A DNA stretch of 45,114 bases, taken from NCBI GenBank assembly GCA_002724185.1, contig PBOB01000001.1:16364-61477 (forward strand), given 5' to 3'. The stretch's first letter is position 1. Every line of letters starts with the position of its first letter. Source of the stretch: Acidiferrobacteraceae bacterium. GTDB taxonomy: Bacteria > Pseudomonadota > Gammaproteobacteria > Arenicellales > UBA868. A model generated the notes under the pieces. That model worked only from the letters and a program-made list of their open reading frames with translations. It was not told the origin of the DNA and ran no database searches. The position numbers and the translations under genes were made by a program. Shown one piece after another: positions 1 through 6,811 of the stretch.

Positions 1-104
1 TTTACCAAATAGTTTACAGTATCTTTGATACTTTCGGTCTCTAAAGAAAAATCACCAAAGGGTGAGTTCATAACAATGGCTTCAGGCGAAATGTCTGTGG
101 GCAT
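1..104 (-). CDS. 5' end of an unknown gene, cut by the window edge
   Basis: An open frame starts at the ATG at 104 and runs off the left edge, giving 34 codons without a stop. The first residues read MPTDISPEAIVMNSPFGDF. A TATA-like box at 126-135 lies exactly 22 nt from this ATG, the same spacing as at most other promoters here, so I take it as a real leaderless gene. Too little is visible to assign a family. Confidence 0.7.
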   Translation of the reverse strand, partial: MPTDISPEAIVMNSPFGDFSLETESIKDTVNYLV

Positions 105-122
105 AAAAGAGAGTTATGTTAG

Positions 123-160
123 CACCTACTTAATACCTGAGGTATTCCTATAAGTAGGTG
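123..160. repeat. bulged inverted repeat after the glycosyltransferase operon
   Basis: The 10-base arms at 123-132 (CACCTACTTA) and 151-160 (TAAGTAGGTG) are exact reverse complements. Inside them a second palindrome at 133-145 (ATACC-TGA-GGTAT) forms an inner stem. The structure begins 5 nt past the stop codon at 165 and one arm includes the TATA box of the next gene. It may act as a transcript-end hairpin for the glycosyltransferase operon. Its right arm also looks like a TATA box on the plus strand (TATAAGTAGG), but no gene follows there. Confidence 0.6.
126..135 (-). promoter_or_regulatory. TATA-like box for the left-edge partial gene
   Basis: Reads TATTAAGTAG on the minus strand, 22 nt from the ATG at 104. 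Confidence 0.7.
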
Positions 161-164
161 TCTT

Positions 165-1115
165 TCAAAGCCACGATTTACGGTCATCAATTTCATTATA
201 TGGAGTATTACCTACTAACATACGACTACGTCCAATACCACCTGTGCTTTCCACTAACCAAAACCAATACTCATCGCTTACGCCTTCGGGTTTATCCTCG
301 ATGGTGGGTCGCGGATGTCGTGGAACGATAATACGAGTTACTTGTTCTTGGAAAACTGCGAGAGGGTCGCCACCTTCGGCTGCGGAGGTCTGTTGCCCTC
401 CTGAAATCGTTTGGTGAGGTCCAATCTCATGCCAACCACCTGCGGCAGCCAATTGACCGAATCCATAAGTTGTGTCTACTTTTCGTGGGTCTCCTACCAT
501 ACGCATCCAACAATCGGTATCTTCTGCCATTTGTAGTTCTTCATCAAAACCATCTACGGCTTCAAATCGTTCACGAGTAACAATAACGTTACTGGTCATC
601 GGTGGATGTCCCATAAAGTAATAATAAGTATGTCCTAAATCTTGACGACACTTATCGGCGTCATCAAAGAAAGATGCAATCCGTTGCATAGTATGAACTT
701 CTCCACTGGACATAGGAAATTGAATTACGATATCACTACAATCCCACCAAATGACGACATGGTCATCAGATTCTTCAATAGTTTCTGTTAACCATTCCAA
801 GTGAGTTGGATACCAATAATCGTCACCATCCAAAAATGCTACATATGGCGCGCATCCTAAACTAATGGCTTCATTACGGGCTTGAGAAACTCCTTTTCCA
901 GATTGTCGGAGGTAAATGAACTTTTTAGAATCTTGTTCAACATATTTGTTAACGATATCCATCATCTCCTCATAATCCTCCCAATCTTCCGGAGTCCCAT
1001 CGGAAATGAAACATTTCCACTCCGTATGAGTTTGGTCGGCAATGCTTTGTAAACATCGGTCCAAAAAGTCTGTTTTCATCTTGTAAATAGGCACAATAAC
1101 GTCGTAGTCCATCAT
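165..1115 (-). CDS. family-2 glycosyltransferase (third of three)
   Basis: Predicted to move a sugar from a nucleotide-sugar donor onto virion or host-surface glycans in the cytoplasm. The 316-residue product opens with DYDVIVPIYK, the first strand of a GT-A fold, and has GVSQARNEA, then AFLDGDDYW with the DxD-like metal/nucleotide motif near residues 94-97, and a later AEDTDCWMRM, which fits the family's general-base ED motif. The ATG overlaps the stop of the preceding glycosyltransferase (ATGA), and a GGAGA Shine-Dalgarno lies just before it. It is clearly paralogous to the next two genes upstream. Donor and acceptor cannot be told from sequence. Confidence 0.9.
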   Translation of the reverse strand: MMDYDVIVPIYKMKTDFLDRCLQSIADQTHTEWKCFISDGTPEDWEDYEEMMDIVNKYVEQDSKKFIYLRQSGKGVSQARNEAISLGCAPYVAFLDGDDYWYPTHLEWLTETIEESDDHVVIWWDCSDIVIQFPMSSGEVHTMQRIASFFDDADKCRQDLGHTYYYFMGHPPMTSNVIVTRERFEAVDGFDEELQMAEDTDCWMRMVGDPRKVDTTYGFGQLAAAGGWHEIGPHQTISGGQQTSAAEGGDPLAVFQEQVTRIIVPRHPRPTIEDKPEGVSDEYWFWLVESTGGIGRSRMLVGNTPYNEIDDRKSWL

Positions 1116-2113
1116 TTATCTCTCCATAATCTTTCTAATTCTTCATCTTCTTCGGCTTCCTCATCGAGTGCTGAATTAACATGAGGGGCGATATCGTACT
1201 TAAAGTTACTGTGTCGCACTCCCTTATTCTTTCCGTGCCTCCACCATGTTAGCACTTCATACCAAAACTCAAAATCGGCCCACTTTGGCCTCAATATCGA
1301 AGTTGGATTAGGTAAGTGTTCATACATGTCCAACCAATCTTCATCAGATTCTCGAATGGCGGCAATAATTTGAGGAGAGGCACTTGTCTGTGTTCCTCCT
1401 TCGGTGGTGGCTTCACTATGCTCTCGATGGTAAACGGTAACGGTATCGATAAGGTGAGCACTTCGCCAAATCTGCGGCGTTTCATAATCAGGACCTTCAG
1501 GTATACCCATAATTCTTAACCATAATTCTAAATCTTCGTTAACAGGAATATTTTCATCAAAACCACCAACTCTTTCGAAATCATAACGACCGCAACTGAC
1601 GGCAGGTGTCCAAATAGGTGTATTACAAAAATACCAATAGTGTTTGTCTTCTGGACAATCAATATAGGACTTGTATTCGTGTAATGTATGGGTCATGTGG
1701 GTTACAAAGTTACCAGAATCTGTGGGTAACGTTCCTTCCGCTTCCATCTTTGAAAATCTTATACCAGATGGATGGGTTCCTATACTTCCAGCATAATGTT
1801 CAAGGAGGTGATTGGTTTCCCAGTAATCATCTCCGTCAAGGAATGCCAATAATGGTTCACTACCTAAAGCAGCAACTTGATTACGAGCAGCACTAACTCC
1901 GAGCCCTTCTTGGATTACCCAATGAATGCGCACATCTTGAGTTACTAACCACTCCATATATTCACAATGTAGTTCGTAATCGGGCCACGTCTCCGGTGTT
2001 CCATCACAAATCCATAGTTCCCAATGAGAAAATGATTGACTCAAAACGCTATCTATTGCCTCTTTCAAATAATCAAGATTAACTTGATAGATGGGCATAA
2101 TAACGTCAAACAT
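1112..2113 (-). CDS. family-2 glycosyltransferase (second of three)
   Basis: A 333-residue GT-A glycosyltransferase. It starts MFDVIMPIYQ, contains GVSAARNQ and LLAFLDGDDYW (nucleotide/metal site) and then NEDLELWLRIMG, the likely catalytic region. The ATG at 2113 is chosen because the conserved first strand begins there. It overlaps the end of the preceding gene by 8 nt, implying coupled translation. The C-terminal ~100 residues are acidic and differ from the paralogues, so acceptor choice may differ. No separate promoter is visible. Confidence 0.9.
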   Translation of the reverse strand: MFDVIMPIYQVNLDYLKEAIDSVLSQSFSHWELWICDGTPETWPDYELHCEYMEWLVTQDVRIHWVIQEGLGVSAARNQVAALGSEPLLAFLDGDDYWETNHLLEHYAGSIGTHPSGIRFSKMEAEGTLPTDSGNFVTHMTHTLHEYKSYIDCPEDKHYWYFCNTPIWTPAVSCGRYDFERVGGFDENIPVNEDLELWLRIMGIPEGPDYETPQIWRSAHLIDTVTVYHREHSEATTEGGTQTSASPQIIAAIRESDEDWLDMYEHLPNPTSILRPKWADFEFWYEVLTWWRHGKNKGVRHSNFKYDIAPHVNSALDEEAEEDEELERLWRDK

Positions 2114-3155
2114 CCCAGAGTGCCTCCAAGTCATCATCGTCATCAGGGGTCATGAGATGGTCCCATTGACCAGCAACGATAACTTCGGTTTCTTTATGGA
2201 TTACTCGGTAACCTTTTGCATCTCCTTCTTCGAACCATTCCAGAACTTGTTTCCAAAAGTCTGGAGACATTCCTGCAGGACACTCCATTTCGGGAGGACA
2301 AGGTAAGTAATCGAAAGCCCATTTCTCTGCACCTTCAACAATTGCTTCTGCAACTTCTTGTTTGAGGTGTGGTGGAGTTTGAAAATCGGCCTCTTCAGAC
2401 ACATCTGGGTTCGCAGTCATAGCGTTAACGTGCTCACGATGGAACGCAGTAATGTGGTCCACAAAGGTAGCGTAACCCCAACCATGCGGGCTTCCATAGT
2501 CCTCATCTGCACTGGGCACACCCATCATACGTAACCAACATTCGATATCTTCACAGTAACTTAAGGACTCATTGAATCCTCCTATGCGCTCGAATGCAGC
2601 ACGGGATGCTACAATTGTGGTAGTCCACAAAGGTGAGTGGCAGAAATACCAATACTGACGATGAATGGGGCAATCCGAATAGGAACGGTAAGCATTGAGT
2701 TCATTTTGAATGGTTACTTCAAAGGTTTGGTTATCAGAAGGAACAACTAATTCATTACGGAGAGCAGTAAACCATAACACTGCGCGCTTTTCTGAACGAT
2801 GTCCTTCTGAGTTCTTAATTTCTTCAGCAATCACCGATAGATGGTTAGAAAACCAATAATCGTCGCCATCAAGGAAGGCGAGATACGGAGATTGCCCGCA
2901 GTAAACTGCTTGATTGCGGGCTTGGGAGACACCAATACCCGTTTGAATGTGATAAGAAAAGCGATTAGAATCTCGTTGTTGATACTCTTGTATCAATTTA
3001 TTGTGTGCATCAATATGTTTCCAATCATGTGGAGTTCCATCCACAACATAACAATGCCAATCTTCATGTTCTTGGGTGAATACACTCTCTAAACACTCAC
3101 GTAAAATGGTAGGGTGTATTTGGTAAATAGGGATAATAACATCAAATGCTACCAT
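2106..3155 (-). CDS. family-2 glycosyltransferase (first of three)
   Basis: A 349-residue GT-A glycosyltransferase: MVAFDVIIPIYQ at the N terminus, GVSQARNQAV near residue 75, AFLDGDDYW with D96/D98/D99 and YCEDIECWLRM with E202/D203. The start at 3155 is fixed by the conserved first strand and by a promoter box 22 nt upstream. An in-frame extension upstream would run through the promoter. It leads a three-gene coupled operon (165-3155). The last residues are very acidic (DDDDDLEALWDV). Target glycans are unknown; virion or S-layer decoration is an inference. Confidence 0.9.
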   Translation of the reverse strand: MVAFDVIIPIYQIHPTILRECLESVFTQEHEDWHCYVVDGTPHDWKHIDAHNKLIQEYQQRDSNRFSYHIQTGIGVSQARNQAVYCGQSPYLAFLDGDDYWFSNHLSVIAEEIKNSEGHRSEKRAVLWFTALRNELVVPSDNQTFEVTIQNELNAYRSYSDCPIHRQYWYFCHSPLWTTTIVASRAAFERIGGFNESLSYCEDIECWLRMMGVPSADEDYGSPHGWGYATFVDHITAFHREHVNAMTANPDVSEEADFQTPPHLKQEVAEAIVEGAEKWAFDYLPCPPEMECPAGMSPDFWKQVLEWFEEGDAKGYRVIHKETEVIVAGQWDHLMTPDDDDDLEALWDV

Positions 3156-3176
3156 GACTGATGGTAGTTCGTTACT

Positions 3177-3186
3177 GTACTTAAAC
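3177..3186 (-). promoter_or_regulatory. TATA-like box of the glycosyltransferase operon
   Basis: GTTTAAGTAC on the minus strand, 22 nt from the ATG at 3155. The TAA stop of the upstream capsid-like gene (3181-3183) lies inside the box. Confidence 0.8.
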
Positions 3187-3855
3187 CTTCTCAGGGGCAT
3201 CTTCGGGGTCAACTGGTGATACTCTTTGTCGTAGTGATAGTTCACTCTCTAAAAGGAGTCTTTTATACCAATCAACGTTCTCAACCGTTACACCAAGTCC
3301 CATTTTGAGTAACCGTAATGCGATTAGGGAGTCCGCTCCGTCATAAAGCATATACTTAATGAATGCTAATACTACTTCTGGTGTTCCACTGGTGCCGTCA
3401 CGACTGGTATACAAAACTTGGTATGTTAGACCGGGTGGAATATACACATGTGGGTCCAAATTGAACGATTTCAGAACGCGAATACCTTGTGGGTCGGGAA
3501 CTCCGGGTGTCCCATATTGAGTAGAACCTCCCCGTGGGTATGGCATTGCCCTACCGGACACACCATAATTGACTTCTCCATCGGGATTCTCAAAGTAATC
3601 CGTAGTGCCTACTCGTATCTGAATGAAACTATTCAGGTAAGGACTGCATCCAAACTCCTCGATAACGACGAATTGAACCTCATTGGTAGAAGCAACAACC
3701 GTTTGGTTAACGCCTAAGCCACCAGCAAAGATATCAATCTGCCGATTTGCGGGAACTGCAACTGGAACATCACCTGCTTGTCGCCCAATCAAAGATACAA
3801 CTTGACCGGGAGGAGCAAGGTTAGCCCACTCGTAAACCTGAAAGCGAACTGCCAT
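3181..3855 (-). CDS. capsid-like protein, divergent third paralogue
   Basis: A 224-residue paralogue of the two proteins encoded at 3990-5362. All three open with M(A)(V/M)RxQVYEW. They also share VVIED/EE followed by an IRxxTTDYFxxPD segment, PYPRG, a strand pair P(D/H)VYxxPGxxxxxL, and a C-terminal KYxLYDGxD(A/S)LIAxxLLxxG ending in NVDWYKR. The alternating strands and the absence of low-complexity sequence suggest a compact beta-rich virion protein such as a jelly roll; this is inference. The start at 3855 is set by the box 22 nt upstream and by alignment with the paralogues. It has its own leaderless promoter, unlike its relatives. Confidence 0.55.
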   Translation of the reverse strand: MAVRFQVYEWANLAPPGQVVSLIGRQAGDVPVAVPANRQIDIFAGGLGVNQTVVASTNEVQFVVIEEFGCSPYLNSFIQIRVGTTDYFENPDGEVNYGVSGRAMPYPRGGSTQYGTPGVPDPQGIRVLKSFNLDPHVYIPPGLTYQVLYTSRDGTSGTPEVVLAFIKYMLYDGADSLIALRLLKMGLGVTVENVDWYKRLLLESELSLRQRVSPVDPEDAPEKV

Positions 3856-3876
3856 GGAGTAATCTACTCCACACAT

Positions 3877-3886
3877 CTACTTAAAG
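3877..3886 (-). promoter_or_regulatory. TATA-like box for the third capsid-like gene
   Basis: Perfect CTTTAAGTAG on the minus strand, 22 nt from the ATG at 3855. An upstream in-frame ATG at 3876 abuts the box and is excluded by this spacing. Confidence 0.85.
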
Positions 3887-3924
3887 GTAATGCAAACCGT
3901 CCGAATCGCTGCTAATGGACCCTA

Positions 3925-3958
3925 CTCGACAGACAGCCTTACGGCTATGCCTATCGAG
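3925..3958 (-). terminator. structured hairpin after the capsid-like genes
   Basis: The 113-base gap between 3877 and 3989 holds nested complementary arms: outer CTCGA/TCGAG and inner AGCC/GGCT with a four-base loop. It lies 30-65 nt downstream of the stop at 3990. A transcript-end structure or a small stable RNA is possible. No archaeal U-rich terminator is obvious. Confidence 0.4.
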
Positions 3959-3989
3959 CGGGGTTACCACCAGTGTGAGTCTAATCGAC

Positions 3990-4640
3990 TTACTGAGCAG
4001 ACAACAGACTGCGCTTGTACCAGTCAACGTTACCCGGGTTGATGCTGATTCCCATCTCCAACAGTTTGTTAGCGATTAGAGCATCAGGGCCGTCGTAGAG
4101 TGTGTACTTGCAGAATGCCATCAGTTCGTTGGAAGCGATGTTACCGTTTGTACCTGCTGCGAAACCACCACAGTTGTAGTAAGTTACCAGAACGTCCCAA
4201 ACTTGACCCGGTAGGACGTAAACGTCTGGGTAAAGGTTGAAGGAAGGTTGGTAGTTGATTTCACGTGGGTAAGGGCTCGCTGAACCGGGGATTCCATCGC
4301 TTGGGACATTGTCCGGGTCGAGGAAGTAATCGGTTGTGTTGATACGAACCTGAACGTAGGAACGAGGTCCTACGATTCCAAAGGTTGCACCTGCACCAGC
4401 ACTACCGTAAAGACCACGGTATGAACCAGCGAATCCTGCGTGTAGGAAATCTGTTGCTGTGGTAGCGATATCCTCAATAACCACGAACTCTGTTGCTGTG
4501 GTCTCTGCAGGCTTGGTGATGTTGTTTCCAACGCCGCCAACGAAAATGCTGAATTGCTGACTTTGGTTGGTGACTGTTGCGACTGTGTCTGCGCCATAGT
4601 TAGTGGCGTCCCATTCATATACTTGACTTCTCATTGCCAT
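3990..4640 (-). CDS. capsid-like protein, paralogue 2 (candidate major capsid protein)
   Basis: A 216-residue protein, closely similar to the product of 4682-5362 over the N terminus (MAMRSQVYEW), NNITKPAETTAT, VVIEDIA, RINTTDYFxxPD, LYPDVYVLPGQVW and KYTLYDGPDALIANKLLE...NVDWYKRSL. It carries a ~20-residue Gly/Ala-rich insertion after VVIEDIA that the other copies lack. I chose the ATG at 4640, not the one at 4649, because the AGGAG sequence directly touches the latter but sits about 9 nt from the former, and because all three paralogues then start alike. It probably shares a transcript with the gene upstream. Capsid function is inferred from tandem duplication, fold-like pattern and context, not from a recognised family. 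Confidence 0.6.
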   Translation of the reverse strand: MAMRSQVYEWDATNYGADTVATVTNQSQQFSIFVGGVGNNITKPAETTATEFVVIEDIATTATDFLHAGFAGSYRGLYGSAGAGATFGIVGPRSYVQVRINTTDYFLDPDNVPSDGIPGSASPYPREINYQPSFNLYPDVYVLPGQVWDVLVTYYNCGGFAAGTNGNIASNELMAFCKYTLYDGPDALIANKLLEMGISINPGNVDWYKRSLLSAQ

Positions 4641-4649
4641 ATTTTTCAT
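4610..4649. repeat. 40-base direct repeat, copy 1 (5' end of capsid-like gene 2)
   Basis: Identical base for base to 5332-5371. It covers the start region of both capsid-like genes, and similarity continues into the Shine-Dalgarno leader (CTCCTATT on the plus strand). Confidence 0.9.
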
Positions 4650-4668
4650 CTCCTATTATTGTCTCCTG

Positions 4669-4681
4669 TCGGGTAACCCGA
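4669..4681 (-). other. small hairpin between capsid-like genes
   Basis: TCGGGTAACCCGA is a near-perfect palindrome (5-bp stem, 3-base loop) touching the stop codon at 4682. It could tune read-through from the first to the second capsid-like gene. Confidence 0.4.
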
Positions 4682-5362
4682 TTAGGCTTGACCTCCATTT
4701 GCTGCTGCAGCAGATGCTGCGACTGATGCACGCTGTTGCTGCTCAATTAGGCTGCGCTTGTACCAATCCACGTTGTTTGGGTTGATAGTCACACCAAGTT
4801 CGAGCAACTTGTTTGCGATAAGTGCGTCTGGACCGTCATAAAGAGTGTACTTCACGAATGCAGCCAAAACTTCAGTTGTTCCGTTTGAGGACTCTGTACC
4901 ATCACGAGTTGTGAAAAGAATCTGCCAAACTTGACCCGGTAGGACGTAAACGTCAGGGTACAAATCGAACGACTTCAAGATGTTTTGCTGGTTTGTTACT
5001 GTTGAACCAGTTGCTACTTCGTCGTTTAGACCGCTTGCAGCACCACGAGGGTAAGGACTTGCCAGACCGGGGATACCAAACATGTTGGTAACGTCAGGGT
5101 TCTGGAAGTAATCAGTGGTGTTGATTCGAATCTGGACATTGCTGTTCAGGTTTGGTGAACATGCGATATCTTCGATTACCACGAATTGTGTTGCTGTCGT
5201 TTCTGCCGGCTTGGTGATGTTATTACCAATCCCACCGATGAACAGGTCGTATTCGCGGTTTGCAGCAACAGTCACTGGGTAACTTGCGGCTGAACGTCGA
5301 ATCTGACTTGTACCTGAACTGGTGAGGTTTGCCCATTCATATACTTGACTTCTCATTGCCAT
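4682..5362 (-). CDS. capsid-like protein, paralogue 1 (candidate major capsid protein)
   Basis: A 226-residue protein and first gene of the capsid-like cluster. Landmarks are MAMRSQVYEWANL, NNITKPAETTAT near residue 50, VVIEDIACSP, RINTTDYFQNPD, ASPYPRG, DLYPDVYVLPGQVWQ, KYTLYDGPDALIANKLLE and NVDWYKRSLIEQQ, ending in an Ala/Gln-rich tail. The ATG at 5362 lies about 10 nt from AGGAG. The promoter box is 66 nt upstream, so this mRNA has an unusually long leader (~44 nt) with a good Shine-Dalgarno, which fits high expression of an abundant virion protein. A small beta-rich fold, perhaps a single jelly roll, is my guess. It could be a minor capsid or spike protein instead. Confidence 0.6.
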   Translation of the reverse strand: MAMRSQVYEWANLTSSGTSQIRRSAASYPVTVAANREYDLFIGGIGNNITKPAETTATQFVVIEDIACSPNLNSNVQIRINTTDYFQNPDVTNMFGIPGLASPYPRGAASGLNDEVATGSTVTNQQNILKSFDLYPDVYVLPGQVWQILFTTRDGTESSNGTTEVLAAFVKYTLYDGPDALIANKLLELGVTINPNNVDWYKRSLIEQQQRASVAASAAAANGGQA

Positions 5363-5371
5363 ATTTTTCAT
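5332..5371. repeat. 40-base direct repeat, copy 2 (5' end of capsid-like gene 1)
   Basis: Exact copy of 4610-4649, pointing to recent duplication or gene conversion of the 5' ends. Confidence 0.9.
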
Positions 5372-5427
5372 TCTCCTATTTTTTCTACGGCAAAGTGTTC
5401 GCCGATGTATTAGTGTAGTATTTTTGA

Positions 5428-5437
5428 CTACTTAAAG
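5428..5437 (-). promoter_or_regulatory. TATA-like box of the capsid-like operon
   Basis: Perfect CTTTAAGTAG preceded by CAAC on the minus strand. At 66 nt from the start at 5362 it is the clearest exception to the leaderless rule. The predicted leader ends in AAAAAATAGGAG. Confidence 0.8.
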
Positions 5438-5459
5438 GTTGCGGTTTTTGACCCTCCTT

Positions 5460-5471
5460 ACGCGTGCGCGT
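5460..5471 (-). other. alternating CG palindrome at a stop codon
   Basis: ACGCGTGCGCGT (arms ACGCG/CGCGT) overlaps the TAA of the gene at 5471. Its reverse complement, CGCGCACGCGTA, recurs after the stop at 11168, 5.7 kb away. The loop is too small for a stable hairpin, so the role is unclear. Confidence 0.35.
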
Positions 5472-6214
5472 TATAGATTATATGTATCGAGGAACCTCGG
5501 GGTGTATTCTGTATAGGGTCCTCCAATCTCATTACTAATGGGCCAATTGATAATAGAGGGATTGATAAGTGCCGGTCCTATTTCTTGTAATGTAAAATAC
5601 GTAACTCCTGTATCATCGTATTCCTGAACGTCCTCACTAATTACCTCCATTAACTCATCTTCATCCATTATACGAACCCTTTCAAGTTCCGTTGTGGCAG
5701 TCTGTTCCGCATAATCTCTTGGTAACCATCGTTTAGTTTCGATACGGACATCATCGTTTCCATATACTTCAAAAAATCCCTTACTTTTGAGGAAACTTTC
5801 TACTTCCTTATCAGTATACATGTGCGCGGCCAAATACAAACTATCGCCATCGGATTCATGAGCAATGGTGATGCGCATAAACCATGTTAACCATGGTGCT
5901 GCGTAATTATATTCACCTGCGGCAAAGAACTCTGAACGTTCTCTACGCTGAGGATAGGCTTCATTGGGTCCTTCCGTCATAGAAATAACTTTATTTTGCC
6001 AACTTCCGGACCATGAATTAGGATAATGAGTTAGCCGATACCGTTTGGTTCCCCTATTGAAGTGAAAAATCTCTGTATCATTGTAAGGCATATGGGATTT
6101 ACCTTGATAAATACCCCATCTCTTAGCAATAATAATGTAAGCGCGCTGAAGTAATTGCCAATCAGTTACAGGAATACCTGCACGTGCACCGGTATACTTC
6201 TTCTGGACGCCCAT
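5471..6214 (-). CDS. unknown 247-residue protein next to the capsid-like genes
   Basis: No family recognised. Starts MGVQKKYTGARAGIP and is soluble-looking, with a Trp/Tyr-rich first half and an acidic stretch around residue 190 (MDEDELMEVISEDVQEYDD). It ends EYTPRFLDTYNL, and the same YTPRFL stretch is near the C terminus of the EF-hand protein at 17022. The start at 6214 is supported by a box 22 nt upstream and by the lack of another ATG near it. The position directly before the capsid-like genes suggests a structural role such as a vertex or minor capsid protein. That is inference. Confidence 0.75.
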   Translation of the reverse strand: MGVQKKYTGARAGIPVTDWQLLQRAYIIIAKRWGIYQGKSHMPYNDTEIFHFNRGTKRYRLTHYPNSWSGSWQNKVISMTEGPNEAYPQRRERSEFFAAGEYNYAAPWLTWFMRITIAHESDGDSLYLAAHMYTDKEVESFLKSKGFFEVYGNDDVRIETKRWLPRDYAEQTATTELERVRIMDEDELMEVISEDVQEYDDTGVTYFTLQEIGPALINPSIINWPISNEIGGPYTEYTPRFLDTYNL

Positions 6215-6235
6215 AGATGTAAATGGGTTAATCAA

Positions 6236-6245
6236 CTACTTGATG
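6236..6245 (-). promoter_or_regulatory. weak TATA-like box
   Basis: CATCAAGTAG on the minus strand matches 7 of 10 consensus positions and lies 22 nt from the ATG at 6214. Confidence 0.5.
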
Positions 6246-6252
6246 TTTACCA

Positions 6253-6510
6253 TCAGTAGATTGGGTTTATGTCTTCGAGCATACCTGCTGCATCGGAAAC
6301 TACTGGAACGTTTGCTCCACTAATCTCAGATAGAACAATTCCTGCTCCAACAAGGAAAGGAATAACGCTCATGATGCGGAAAGGTGTAACTTCGTAACCC
6401 ATAACTGTTGTTAGTGGGGCCATAACCCAGTCACCGATAGCACCGCCACCGAGACCGATACCCAAAGCACCGACTGTAAGGAAAGAAATACCGTATAAAA
6501 GTTCGCGCAT
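6253..6510 (-). CDS. small two-segment membrane protein
   Basis: 85 residues with hydrophobic segments at about 3-25 and 44-64, then a soluble tail. The second segment and tail (VIPFLVGAGIVL...NVPVVSDAAG) repeat a pattern of the next gene upstream (LVPLIVGASVLL...NIPVVSDVAG), so the two are tandem paralogues. The ATG at 6510 follows GAGGCG, and the upstream stop TGA is the first part of that Shine-Dalgarno. Probably a virion or host membrane protein. It could be holin-like by size, but nothing specific supports that. Confidence 0.75.
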   Translation of the reverse strand: MRELLYGISFLTVGALGIGLGGGAIGDWVMAPLTTVMGYEVTPFRIMSVIPFLVGAGIVLSEISGANVPVVSDAAGMLEDINPIY

Positions 6511-6521
6511 CTTTAATCGCC

Positions 6522-6806
6522 TCAAAGTTCTGCTTCGATTGGGCCCGAAACCATGCCTACAATTTGTTCACCGTAGCCTGCAACATCAGAAACCACTGGG
6601 ATATTCTGGTGGCGGACTGCGTGAAGTAGCACACTTGCACCAACGATTAGTGGAACAAGTCCTACAAGAGTTCTAACTGATACTGGACCAAGGGACATAT
6701 TCATGAATCCCCATTCTTTGCCGAAAGCAACTGCAAAACCTGCCAAAAGAAGGCTTCCACCTACTGTGTATTCGTTCAAAATCAATCCTCTAATTGTATC
6801 CATCAT
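6522..6806 (-). CDS. small two-segment membrane protein, paralogue
   Basis: 94 residues with hydrophobic segments at about 13-30 and 45-64 and the shared VVSDVAG tail. It starts at an ATGATG after a weak AGGA, 5 nt beyond the stop of the larger membrane protein at 6812. It belongs to a three-gene operon (6253-7858) of membrane proteins driven by the promoter at 7880. Function unknown. Confidence 0.75.
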   Translation of the reverse strand: MMDTIRGLILNEYTVGGSLLLAGFAVAFGKEWGFMNMSLGPVSVRTLVGLVPLIVGASVLLHAVRHQNIPVVSDVAGYGEQIVGMVSGPIEAEL

Positions 6807-6811
6807 TTTAA

